Source: Lachnospiraceae bacterium
Lineage (GTDB): Bacteria > Bacillota > Clostridia > Lachnospirales > Lachnospiraceae
Assembly: GCA_003453515.1 (NCBI GenBank)
Contig: DMLD01000093.1
Coordinates: 1 to 5,249 of the forward strand
Direction: 5' to 3'
DNA: 5,249 nucleotides
Shown: positions 1 through 5,249 of the stretch, piece after piece
Numbering within the stretch: the first letter of the stretch is position 1
How the letters are laid out: each line of letters begins with the position of its first letter
The notes under the pieces: generated by a model
The model's input: only the letters and a program-made list of their open reading frames with translations
Database searches by the model: none
Told to the model about the DNA's origin: nothing
Position numbers and translations under genes: made by a program

Positions 1-282
1 AACGACGGCAAGGTGATCAGACTCGTCTTTCCGGAGCTTACGGAGGAGAGGCGCAAGGAGCTTGCCAAGGATGTCAAGAAAAAGGGAGAGGACACCAAGG
101 TAGCCATCAGAAATATCAGGCGTGATGCCAACGATGCAGTCAAGAAGGCATCCAAGGCAAACGAGATATCGGAGGACGAGGGCAAGGATCTCGAGACCGA
201 TATACAGAAGCTGACCGATAAGTACATAAAAGAGGTCGATGATGCCATCGAGGCTAAGACAGCTGAGGTCATGACAGTATAA
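1..282 (+). CDS. frr: Ribosome recycling factor, C-terminal half (5' end outside window)
   Basis: The frame is open from the first base and ends in TAA at 280-282, giving 93 residues. RRF is normally about 185 residues, so roughly the C-terminal half is present. The visible protein starts [21 protein letters not shown] and then reaches [13 protein letters not shown] (about residues 33-45), the most conserved signature of the family, including the arginines of the long helical bundle that contact the ribosome. It finishes with a charged helix and the short tail AEVMTV, as in full-length homologues, so the 3' end is intact. With EF-G, RRF splits post-termination ribosomes so that subunits can be reused; it is cytosolic and essential in most bacteria. 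A GTG at 13 is only an internal valine codon, because homology continues upstream to base 1. In this cluster pyrH usually precedes frr, but that lies outside the window. Identification is very secure. Confidence 0.97.
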   Translation, partial: NDGKVIRLVFPELTEERRKELAKDVKKKGEDTKVAIRNIRRDANDAVKKASKANEISEDEGKDLETDIQKLTDKYIKEVDDAIEAKTAEVMTV

Positions 283-283
283 T
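256..283 (+). promoter_or_regulatory. Candidate sigma-A promoter for uppS at the end of frr
   Basis: A perfect TATAAT lies at 278-283, overlapping the frr stop codon. Sixteen bases upstream is AAGACA (256-261), which matches four of six bases of the TTGACA consensus. No TGn extension precedes the -10. Transcription would begin near base 290 and give a leader of about 128 nt before the uppS start. The -35 match is moderate and the spacer is one base short of ideal, and TATAAT can occur by chance in the AT-rich gene boundary, so this is inference from sequence alone. Confidence 0.4.
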
Positions 284-324
284 TGCATAATAAAAAACGT
301 TTATTACTCTTGTGAATACACATC

Positions 325-364
325 AAAAAGCACCGAGAATGCCCTGCATTCAAAAGTGCTTTTT
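325..364 (+). terminator. Two-tier hairpin between frr and uppS; possible terminator or attenuator
   Basis: The outer arms AAAAAGCAC (325-333) and GTGCTTTTT (356-364) are perfect complements. Inside them, GAATGC (337-342) and GCATTC (346-351) form a second perfect 6-bp stem with a CCT loop. An asymmetric internal loop (CGA against AAAA) separates the two stems. The A-run before and T-run after the GC-bearing core are typical of a bidirectional intrinsic terminator. However, the T-run is only five bases, is itself paired, and is followed by CG, so termination may be partial. It could limit read-through from frr, act as an attenuator in the uppS leader, or stabilise a processed 5' end. The structure is seen directly; the function is inferred. 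Confidence 0.55.
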
Positions 365-375
365 CGATATATCAG

Positions 376-394
376 GCTGCAAGTGAGAGGCAGC
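376..394 (+). other. Small GC-rich inverted repeat in the uppS leader
   Basis: GCTGC (376-380) and GCAGC (390-394) are exact reverse complements flanking a nine-base purine-rich loop (AAGTGAGAG). The 5-bp stem ends 11 bases before the GGAGG of uppS, so it would leave that site exposed. Its loop contains the GAGAG that would serve as ribosome binding site for the small overlapping ORF beginning at 395. A stem this short can occur by chance. Confidence 0.25.
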
Positions 395-457
395 ATGACG
401 CATATGGAGGATGAGATTTGGAAGCAGGCAGAGAGATCCCCACACATGTGGCGATAA
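395..457 (+). other. Possible 20-codon small ORF overlapping the uppS start
   Basis: ATG at 395 opens a short reading frame (MTHMEDEIWKQAERSPHMWR) that stops at TAA 455-457 and overlaps the first 40 bases of uppS in another frame. A second in-frame ATG lies at 404. GAGAGG at 385-390 is a plausible though closely spaced ribosome binding site. The peptide resembles nothing I recognise. It could be a translational-coupling leader, or simply a chance ORF arising from the purine-rich SD region. I consider chance more likely and list it because uppS itself starts with a weak TTG codon. Confidence 0.15.
406..410 (+). promoter_or_regulatory. uppS ribosome binding site (decides a TTG start)
   Basis: GGAGG lies seven bases before TTG 418, which is ideal spacing. 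The in-frame TGA at 412-414 excludes any start further upstream, and no ATG in the uppS frame lies between that stop and the conserved HVAIILDGNGRW block. The ATGs at 395, 404 and 411 are in other frames, and 411 is directly adjacent to the SD. The site therefore fixes TTG 418 as the start. Confidence 0.8.
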
Positions 458-1137
458 TACTTGACGGCAACGGCAGATGGGCAAAAAGACGCCATTTGCC
501 GAGAAAGGCAGGACATGCCGAGGGCGCGAGAAATGTTGAGAGAGTGTGCCGTGCGGCAAAGGAGCTTGGCATCAAATACATAACCATGTACGCCTTTTCC
601 ACGGAGAACTGGAAGAGACCCAAGGATGAGGTCGACTCGCTGATGGAGCTTTTGGAGTCCGAGCTCAAAAGCTCGATAAAGCGCGCCATGAAAAATGATC
701 TCAGGATGCGCGTGATAGGGGACAGAAGCGTTCTTTCCGAATCATTTATAAAAACGATAGATGAGCTGGAGATCACCACAAGGGATAACAAGGGTCTGAC
801 TGTACTGGTCGCCCTGAACTACGGCAGCAGGGACGAGCTGACGAGGGTGCTCAAGGGGCTTGTATCGGATGCTGCTTCCGGAAAAATATCCGCGGATGAC
901 ATAGACGAGGAGACGATATCGTCAAGGCTCGATACCTCTGATGTGCCGGATCCCGAGCTTCTCATCAGGACGGGCGGAGAGCAGAGGCTCTCCAATTATC
1001 TGTTATGGCAGCTTGCATATGCCGAGTTTTATTTTACGGAGGTCACCTGGCCGGACTTTGACAAAAACGAATTAAAAAAGGCGATAGATTATTATATGCA
1101 TGTGGACCGTCGTTTCGGCGGACTCAAGGAGGAGTGA
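418..1137 (+). CDS. uppS: Undecaprenyl diphosphate synthase (cis-prenyltransferase)
   Basis: This 239-residue protein is of normal family length. It adds isopentenyl units in cis to farnesyl-PP to make undecaprenyl-PP, the precursor of the lipid carrier for peptidoglycan and other wall polymers, and acts at the cytosolic membrane face. The family landmarks are all present. DGNGRWAKRR spans residues 16-25, with D16 equivalent to the catalytic Asp26 of E. coli UppS. GH is at 32-33, YAFSTENWKRP at 58-68, and ALNYGSRDE at 132-140. RTGGEQRLSN (184-193) holds the IPP diphosphate-binding arginines, and YAEFYFTEVTWPDF spans 201-214 with the conserved E203. The start is TTG at 418, supported by GGAGG seven bases upstream and an in-frame stop just before it. 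A 135-bp leader separates it from frr, whereas cdsA follows after one base, so uppS is the first gene of the tightly coupled downstream block. The weak TTG may damp its translation. Confidence 0.96.
   Translation: MEAGREIPTHVAIILDGNGRWAKRRHLPRKAGHAEGARNVERVCRAAKELGIKYITMYAFSTENWKRPKDEVDSLMELLESELKSSIKRAMKNDLRMRVIGDRSVLSESFIKTIDELEITTRDNKGLTVLVALNYGSRDELTRVLKGLVSDAASGKISADDIDEETISSRLDTSDVPDPELLIRTGGEQRLSNYLLWQLAYAEFYFTEVTWPDFDKNELKKAIDYYMHVDRRFGGLKEE
1126..1132 (+). promoter_or_regulatory. cdsA ribosome binding site inside the 3' end of uppS
   Basis: AAGGAGG lies six bases before ATG 1139 and within the last codons of uppS. It is a near-perfect anti-16S match and fixes the cdsA start at 1139 rather than at the in-frame TGT-GGA region or earlier codons within uppS, where no such site exists. 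Confidence 0.85.
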
Positions 1138-1138
1138 T

Positions 1139-1948
1139 ATGTTTGGAACCAGGCTGATAAGCGGAATAGTGCTCATCGTTGCACTGATCGCTATCTTCGT
1201 GTTTGGAGATCCATATGTGACCATAGCTTTCGGACTGCTGTCGGTGTGTGCGGTGTACGAGCTTATGCGGGTGTTGAAGCTTGATAAGCATATATACTGC
1301 GCGATGGCGATGACAGCGACTGTTATTCTTTATGTATTGATATGGTTTGGTCTTTTGGCGTGGAGTATATGCCTGTTGACCGTATTTACGATACTTTTGC
1401 TGATAGTCTATGTCCTGTCCTATCCGAAGATCAGGATAGAGGCGGTGTGTGAGGCACTGTTTGCGACTATGTATGCCGGAGGCCTGCTCTCGTATGTGGT
1501 ATTTATCCGCAATCTCTGGCAGGGAGAGTGGCTCATATGGCTTGTTGTGATGGGCTCGTGGGGAGCGGACACCTGTGCATACTGTGTGGGTAAGCTTATC
1601 GGTAAGCATCATTTCAGCGAGCTCAGTCCCAAAAAGACCATCGAGGGATGCGTGGGCGGCGTGCTCGGAGCAGGACTTATCGCCTTCGGGTACTCATTTT
1701 TCGCGCCGGATATGGAGTGGTTTTTGTTCAGCCCCAAGCTCGTATTTCCGCTTGTAGTGATGGTCGCTGCGGTGGTTTCGATATTCGGTGACCTGGCAGC
1801 ATCGGCGATCAAGCGAAACTTTGAGGTCAAGGACTACGGCAGAATCATACCCGGACACGGAGGTATCCTTGACAGATTCGACTCAATGATATTTGTTGCA
1901 CCCTTTGTATACTATCTTCTGATCGTATCCTCGACGATCAGTGCATGA
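1139..1948 (+). CDS. cdsA: Phosphatidate cytidylyltransferase (CDP-diacylglycerol synthase)
   Basis: CdsA converts phosphatidic acid and CTP to CDP-diacylglycerol, the branch-point precursor of the membrane phospholipids. The protein has 269 residues, normal for the family, and is strongly hydrophobic. Probable membrane segments lie at about 6-22, 24-43, 54-70, 73-94, 106-125, 131-150, 172-188, 200-218 and 249-266. The CTP-transferase region is intact: WGADTCAY (141-148), SPKKTIEG (163-170), and the PROSITE-type signature from S222 to D248. The key residues of that signature are K225-R226, K231-D232, H240-G241-G242, and D245-R246-F247-D248; the conserved aspartates bind the metals. The frame could be read back to 1100, but that part overlaps uppS. 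ATG 1139 has an AAGGAGG six bases upstream and begins MFGTRLISG, as homologues do. Only one base separates it from the uppS stop (TGA-T-ATG), which strongly suggests translational coupling. dxr follows after 12 bases. Confidence 0.96.
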   Translation: MFGTRLISGIVLIVALIAIFVFGDPYVTIAFGLLSVCAVYELMRVLKLDKHIYCAMAMTATVILYVLIWFGLLAWSICLLTVFTILLLIVYVLSYPKIRIEAVCEALFATMYAGGLLSYVVFIRNLWQGEWLIWLVVMGSWGADTCAYCVGKLIGKHHFSELSPKKTIEGCVGGVLGAGLIAFGYSFFAPDMEWFLFSPKLVFPLVVMVAAVVSIFGDLAASAIKRNFEVKDYGRIIPGHGGILDRFDSMIFVAPFVYYLLIVSSTISA

Positions 1949-1960
1949 CGGAGAAATAAA

Positions 1961-3196
1961 ATGAAGACTTTGACGATACTCGGCTCGACAGGCTCCATAG
2001 GCACACAGACTCTTGATGTGATAAGCTCACATCCGGGCAGATTCAGCGTGTACGCGCTTGTTGCCGGAGCAAACGCAGAGCTTATGAGTGAGCAGATCGC
2101 AAGCTTTGCCCCCTCGCTTGCAGTGATGAAGGATGAGGAGACAGCCGCCAGGCTTAAAAGCATTTTAGATGATAAATATAAGGAAAAAGCATTTGACAAG
2201 CCCGAAATTCTGTATGGAATGGAGGGCTATCTTAAAGCCGTGAGCGCGGATGACGTGGATATGGTCGTCGCCGCGATGGTCGGCATGATAGGATTGAGAC
2301 CGGTGCTTAAGGCAATAGAGTGCGGCAAGGATATCGCACTTGCAAACAAGGAGACCCTGGTCTGCGCCGGACATATAATCATGAAGGCAGCCATGGAGCA
2401 CGGTGTCCGGCTGCTTCCGGTCGATTCGGAGCACTCGGCTATTTTTCAGTGTCTGCACGATGTTCCGAACGGTCCGTTTGCAGATGGTGTGCCGGTAAAT
2501 AATACAGAGGATAACCCGGTCGAGACCATATTTTTGACTGCGTCCGGAGGACCGTTTCGTCACGCCGATCGTGAGACTCTCGAGAGTGTGACCGTGGAGC
2601 AGGCGCTTAACCATCCCAACTGGAGCATGGGAAAGAAGATAACCACGGACTCCGCGACCATGATCAACAAGGGACTTGAGATCATAGAGGCAAGGTGGCT
2701 GTTCGGAGTAGGCATCGACAGGATACACGTCCTTGTCCAGCCTGAGAGCATAGTTCACTCGATGGTAGGGTTCAGGGACGGAGCGGTCATGGCACAGCTT
2801 GGGACTCCCGATATGAGGGTTCCGATTCAGTACGCGCTCATGTATCCGGAGAGGGGTCTGCTCGATGATGAGAGGCTTGATTTTGAAAAAGCAGCCTCCA
2901 TAGGATTTGAAAAACCGAGAACGGATGTCCTGAAGGGGATACCCTTAGCCGTCGAGAGCTCGCGGATAGGAGGCAGCATGCCGACCGTGATGAATGCGGC
3001 AAACGAGTACGCTGTAGAAAAATTTTTGCAAAAAAGGGTTTCTTTTTTGGAAATATATGGTATGATAGAGTATGCGATGGAGGCACATGTTGTGATGGAG
3101 GCTCCAACGCTGACGGAAATACTTGAGGCAGAGGCTTGGACCATCAGGACACTTGATAAGTGGATGGTTGATCACGGCAAAGACTACGGAGGTTGA
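1961..3196 (+). CDS. dxr: 1-deoxy-D-xylulose 5-phosphate reductoisomerase
   Basis: Dxr catalyses the first committed step of the MEP pathway: NADPH-dependent rearrangement and reduction of DXP to MEP. It is a cytosolic, metal-dependent enzyme and the target of fosmidomycin. The 411 residues make it slightly longer than the roughly 380-400 usual for the family. The N-terminal Rossmann motif is LGSTGSIG (7-14), followed by ALANKETLV (126-134). The metal ligands are D155, E157 and E240. The substrate loop and phosphate site are TASGG (193-197, S195), HPNWSMG (218-224, with H218 and W221), and N236-K237. VQPESIVHSMV (259-269) and QLGTPDMRVPIQYA (279-292) complete the catalytic and linker regions. 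Residues around 166-188 form an expanded, polar loop between the metal and substrate motifs. ATG 1961 has GGAG (1950-1953) seven bases upstream. The gene lies 12 bases after cdsA, and its last codons encode the ribosome binding site of rseP. Confidence 0.97.
   Translation: MKTLTILGSTGSIGTQTLDVISSHPGRFSVYALVAGANAELMSEQIASFAPSLAVMKDEETAARLKSILDDKYKEKAFDKPEILYGMEGYLKAVSADDVDMVVAAMVGMIGLRPVLKAIECGKDIALANKETLVCAGHIIMKAAMEHGVRLLPVDSEHSAIFQCLHDVPNGPFADGVPVNNTEDNPVETIFLTASGGPFRHADRETLESVTVEQALNHPNWSMGKKITTDSATMINKGLEIIEARWLFGVGIDRIHVLVQPESIVHSMVGFRDGAVMAQLGTPDMRVPIQYALMYPERGLLDDERLDFEKAASIGFEKPRTDVLKGIPLAVESSRIGGSMPTVMNAANEYAVEKFLQKRVSFLEIYGMIEYAMEAHVVMEAPTLTEILEAEAWTIRTLDKWMVDHGKDYGG
3058..3066 (+). 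promoter_or_regulatory. Extended -10-like element inside dxr, possible internal promoter for rseP-ispG
   Basis: TGGTATGAT matches the TGn-extended -10 pattern, with five of six bases of TATAAT. It follows an unusually AT-rich stretch (about 3015-3057) with A- and T-runs that could act as an UP-like element. No good -35 is present at 16-18 bp, which extended -10 promoters can tolerate. Initiation would fall near 3072, giving a leader of about 130 nt before rseP. The same bases encode ordinary Dxr residues, so the match may be coincidental. Confidence 0.25.
3188..3193 (+). promoter_or_regulatory. rseP ribosome binding site formed by the last dxr codons
   Basis: GGAGGT encodes the two terminal glycines of Dxr and abuts its TGA stop. 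It lies nine bases before ATG 3203. A ribosome terminating on dxr would cover this site, so rseP translation is likely to be coupled to dxr translation. Confidence 0.8.
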
Positions 3197-3202
3197 TCAT
3201 AT

Positions 3203-4327
3203 ATGGATATAGGAGCTATAATCCTTGCGATAATCGTGTTCAGCTTTATCATAATCTTTCACGAGTTCGGACACTTTATCGTGGCGAGGATAAATCATGT
3301 CGGAGTGATAGAGTTTTCTCTCGGTATGGGGCCGAGACTTATCTCGTGGGTGTCTGACGGAAGCAAGAGACATCTTCTTTTTCTGAAGTCAACGGCATAC
3401 TTTGAGGAGCACCCCGAGTTTGACGGCAGGACGGTGTATTCACTGAAGATCCTGCCGTTCGGCGGGTCGTGCCTGATGCTCGGCGAGGAGGAGGATGTGG
3501 ATGATGAGAGCTCCTTCTCAAAAAAATCCGTGTGGGCGAGGATGGCGATCATCTTCGCGGGACCGTTTTTCAACTTCATACTTGCGTTTGTGCTCGCGCT
3601 CATCGTGATAGGCTCCATAGGCTATGACCCTGCGCTCATCACGGGAGTTGAGCCGGGCAGTGCCGCCGAGGAGGCGGGCTTTAAGGAGGGTGACCGTATC
3701 ACCGAGATGGGCTCCACTCCGATAGTGGTCAACAGAGAGGTAAGCTACTACACTATTTTTCACAAGCTTGACGGATCAAAGGTACACTTTACGATAGAGC
3801 GCAACGGCAAGGCGACCGATTATGAGATCGCGCCAAAGCTCACCAAAGCCGAGGACGGTTCGGAGAAATACATGTTCGGATTCTATCATTCGGCGGAGAG
3901 AGTAAGAGGAGGCTTCTTTGATACGATCGGATACTCGCTATATGAGGTGAAGTTCTGGATAGATACCACGATCAGGAGTCTCGGCATGATGATCACCGGC
4001 AGGGTGAGTGCCGATCAGATATCCGGGCCTGTCGGGATAGTCAAGCAGGTGGGTGATGTTGTAGAGCAGAGCAGACCGGAGGGCATGACGACCGTTATGA
4101 TGAATCTGCTCATCTTCTCTATACTTATCACTGCGAACCTGGGAGTGATGAATCTGCTGCCCATACCCGCGCTTGACGGCGGAAGACTTCTGTTTTTGAT
4201 CATCGAGCTCATAAGGCGAAAGCCGTTGCCGCAGAAGGTCGAGACATATTTTAATGTCGGCGGATTTATGGTTTTGATGGCGCTTATGGTATTTATCATG
4301 GGTAACGATATACTGAAATTGTTCTGA
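3203..4327 (+). CDS. rseP: RseP-like site-2 intramembrane zinc metalloprotease (M50 family)
   Basis: This 374-residue polytopic membrane protease is the homologue of E. coli RseP and B. subtilis RasP. Family members cleave transmembrane segments of anti-sigma factors or leftover signal peptides; the substrate here cannot be read from the sequence. The first membrane helix (about 4-26) carries the zinc-binding and catalytic HEFGH at 20-24. The next features are GPFFNF (120-125) in the second helix (about 113-138), a single PDZ domain (about 142-212), and ISGPVGIV (273-280). NLLPIPALDGG (317-327), in the third helix, holds the third zinc ligand D325. A last helix spans about 352-368. One PDZ domain is usual for Gram-positive members, against two in E. 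coli. Residues 45-78, between GMGP and YSLKILPFGG, form a much longer loop than the dozen residues I recall in E. coli. ATG 3203 is chosen on GGAGGT at 3188-3193. It begins six bases after dxr. Confidence 0.94.
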   Translation: MDIGAIILAIIVFSFIIIFHEFGHFIVARINHVGVIEFSLGMGPRLISWVSDGSKRHLLFLKSTAYFEEHPEFDGRTVYSLKILPFGGSCLMLGEEEDVDDESSFSKKSVWARMAIIFAGPFFNFILAFVLALIVIGSIGYDPALITGVEPGSAAEEAGFKEGDRITEMGSTPIVVNREVSYYTIFHKLDGSKVHFTIERNGKATDYEIAPKLTKAEDGSEKYMFGFYHSAERVRGGFFDTIGYSLYEVKFWIDTTIRSLGMMITGRVSADQISGPVGIVKQVGDVVEQSRPEGMTTVMMNLLIFSILITANLGVMNLLPIPALDGGRLLFLIIELIRRKPLPQKVETYFNVGGFMVLMALMVFIMGNDILKLF

Positions 4328-4328
4328 C

Positions 4329-4335
4329 GGGTGGT
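4329..4335 (+). promoter_or_regulatory. Weak, closely spaced ribosome binding site of ispG
   Basis: GGGTGGT lies only three bases before ATG 4339 and has one mismatch (T for A) to GGAGGT. It is clearly poorer than the sites of the upstream genes. No alternative start with a better site exists in frame, and homology begins at ATG 4339. Re-initiation by ribosomes ending at the rseP stop 11 bases earlier may compensate. Confidence 0.55.
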
Positions 4336-4338
4336 AAT

Positions 4339-5249
4339 ATGGCAAGGAGAAGATCAAGGGAGATAAGGATCGGGGACGTGACGATCGGCGGAAACAATCC
4401 CATAGCGATACAGTCCATGACCAATACAAAGACGCAGGATGTGGATGCGTGCGTGGAGCAGATAAAGCAGCTGGAGAAAAACGGCTGCGATATCGTGAGG
4501 TGCGCTGTTCCCGACATGGAGGCTGCAAAAGCCCTGACTGCCATCAAATCCCGCATCTCCATCCCGCTTGTAGCTGACATACACTTTGACTACAGGCTGG
4601 CTATAGCAGCCGTAGAGGCAGGCGCGGACAAGATACGAATAAACCCCGGCAACATAGGAAGCATAGACAGGATAAAGGCGGTCGTGGATGCGTGCGCCAA
4701 GAGAGAGATACCCATACGTGTGGGCGTGAACAGCGGCTCTCTTGAAAAAAATCTCATAGAAAAATATGGTCATGTGAGCCATGAGGGGCTTGTGGAGAGT
4801 GCGCTTGACAAGGTGGATATCATAAAAAGCATAGGCTATGATAATCTGGTGATAAGCATAAAGTCATCAGATGTGATGATGTCGATAAAGGCTCACGAGC
4901 TAATCGCAGACAAAACAGACCTTCCGCTGCATGTCGGCATCACCGAAGCCGGCACCATGAAAAGCGGTACGATCAAGTCCTCGGTCGGACTCGGCGTGAT
5001 ACTCTATCAGGGGATAGGAGACACGATAAGGGTCTCACTGACCGGAGATCCCGTACAGGAGGTCATAAGCGCGAAGGAGATACTTAAGTCTCTTAAGCTG
5101 ATAAGCGGCGGTATAGAGGTGGTGTCCTGCCCGACCTGCGGAAGGACGGAGATAGATCTTGTCGACCTCGCAAACAAGGTGGAGAAAATCACGGCAAAGT
5201 ATCCCGATGCGACGTTGAAGGTCGCAGTCATGGGCTGCGTGGTCAACGG
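4339..5249 (+). CDS. ispG: 4-hydroxy-3-methylbut-2-enyl diphosphate synthase, 3' end cut by window
   Basis: IspG (GcpE) is the penultimate MEP-pathway enzyme. It reductively opens methylerythritol cyclodiphosphate to HMBPP using a [4Fe-4S] cluster and supplied electrons. The frame runs open from ATG 4339 to the window edge, giving 303 complete codons. Bacterial enzymes of this one-TIM-barrel type have about 350-370 residues, so roughly 50-65 are missing. It opens MARRRSREIRIGDVTIGG, then NPIAIQSMTNTKTQD (20-34), ADIHFDYRLA (81-90), KIRINPGNIG (98-107), and RVGVNSGSLE (128-137). LHVGITEAG (197-205) and SSVGLGVILYQGIGDTIRVSLTGDP follow, the latter about 214-238. The first three cluster ligands are visible as CPTC (C264, C267) and MGC (C300). 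The expected fourth ligand, a glutamate in GPGE, lies just beyond the edge. The ribosome binding site is weak, and the gene follows rseP by 11 bases. polC often follows in clostridial genomes but is not in view. Confidence 0.96.
   Translation, partial: MARRRSREIRIGDVTIGGNNPIAIQSMTNTKTQDVDACVEQIKQLEKNGCDIVRCAVPDMEAAKALTAIKSRISIPLVADIHFDYRLAIAAVEAGADKIRINPGNIGSIDRIKAVVDACAKREIPIRVGVNSGSLEKNLIEKYGHVSHEGLVESALDKVDIIKSIGYDNLVISIKSSDVMMSIKAHELIADKTDLPLHVGITEAGTMKSGTIKSSVGLGVILYQGIGDTIRVSLTGDPVQEVISAKEILKSLKLISGGIEVVSCPTCGRTEIDLVDLANKVEKITAKYPDATLKVAVMGCVVN

Noticed and set aside
289..305. AT-only inverted repeat AATAAA/TTTATT after frr
   Set aside because: The stem is short and composed only of A-T pairs, so it would be unstable. 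It is probably background in an AT-rich gap.
1100..1138. Thirteen-codon upstream extension of cdsA
   Set aside because: This would place the start inside uppS with no ribosome binding site. ATG 1139 has an AAGGAGG at ideal spacing and gives the usual MFGTRLISG beginning.
1124..1612. 162-codon antisense ORF opposite cdsA
   Set aside because: It is a codon-bias shadow of cdsA; its His/Tyr/Gln-rich translation has no domain features.
2153..2195. AT-rich stretch in dxr with a GCTT/AAGC mini-repeat as a regulatory element
   Set aside because: The stem is only 4 bp, no promoter-like pair is present, and the bases encode an ordinary Lys/Asp-rich surface segment of Dxr.
2165..2758. 197-codon antisense ORF opposite dxr
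   Set aside because: It lies wholly within a secure dxr gene, shows no recognisable domain, and its composition (clusters of Arg, His, Tyr, Cys and Ser) is that of a complement shadow. No ribosome binding site or promoter was seen for it.
3520..3526. A7 run in rseP (and another at 4745-4751 in ispG) as possible slippage sites
   Set aside because: The frame is intact and conserved on both sides, there is no alternative-frame product of interest, and no stimulatory structure was seen.
3938..4528. 196-codon antisense ORF spanning the rseP-ispG junction
   Set aside because: It crosses two well-supported sense genes and reads as low-complexity Arg/Ser/His/Pro text, with no family resemblance.
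1..5249. Search for CRISPR arrays, tRNA/rRNA genes, insertion sequences or an unknown defence-type system
   Set aside because: Almost all bases are accounted for by six conserved housekeeping genes with short junctions. No repeated spacers, transposase-like frames or unexplained multi-gene region remain.

Overview
The window is a tightly packed, entirely plus-strand run of conserved bacterial housekeeping genes. The order is frr (3' half only), uppS, cdsA, dxr, rseP and ispG (cut by the window's right edge). This order is the classic translation / envelope-lipid / isoprenoid cluster of Firmicutes. Several features suggest a clostridial genome, most likely Lachnospiraceae: the protein sequences themselves (for example PFGGSCLMLGE in RseP and VAIILDGNGRWAK in UppS), strong GGAGG-type ribosome binding sites, moderate G+C, and heavy use of ATA, AGG and AGA codons. 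The family-level assignment is inference from memory, not a database result.

Layout: bases 1-282 encode the C-terminal half of ribosome recycling factor. Bases 283-417 are the only real intergenic gap (135 bp). It holds a perfect TATAAT overlapping the frr stop codon (a candidate promoter), a two-tiered A/T-flanked hairpin (325-364) that could be a terminator or attenuator, and a second small GC hairpin just ahead of the uppS ribosome binding site. From 418 onward uppS, cdsA, dxr, rseP and ispG are separated by only 1, 12, 6 and 11 bp, so they are almost certainly co-transcribed and probably partly translationally coupled. An AT-rich patch inside the 3' end of dxr carries an extended -10-like element that could give rseP-ispG extra transcription.

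The genes work together. Dxr and IspG are two steps of the MEP pathway, which makes the isoprenoid precursors IPP and DMAPP. UppS condenses IPP onto farnesyl-PP to make the undecaprenyl-PP carrier of cell-wall synthesis. CdsA makes CDP-diacylglycerol for phospholipids. RseP is a membrane-embedded site-2 protease that controls signalling or clears membrane protein remnants. The catalytic motifs visible in each protein are intact, and I see no frameshift, mobile element, CRISPR array, RNA gene or sign of horizontal transfer. I did not find a new biological system here. The points worth a second look are the uppS leader, the TTG start of uppS with an overlapping small ORF, an expanded juxtamembrane loop in RseP, and the possible internal promoter in dxr.
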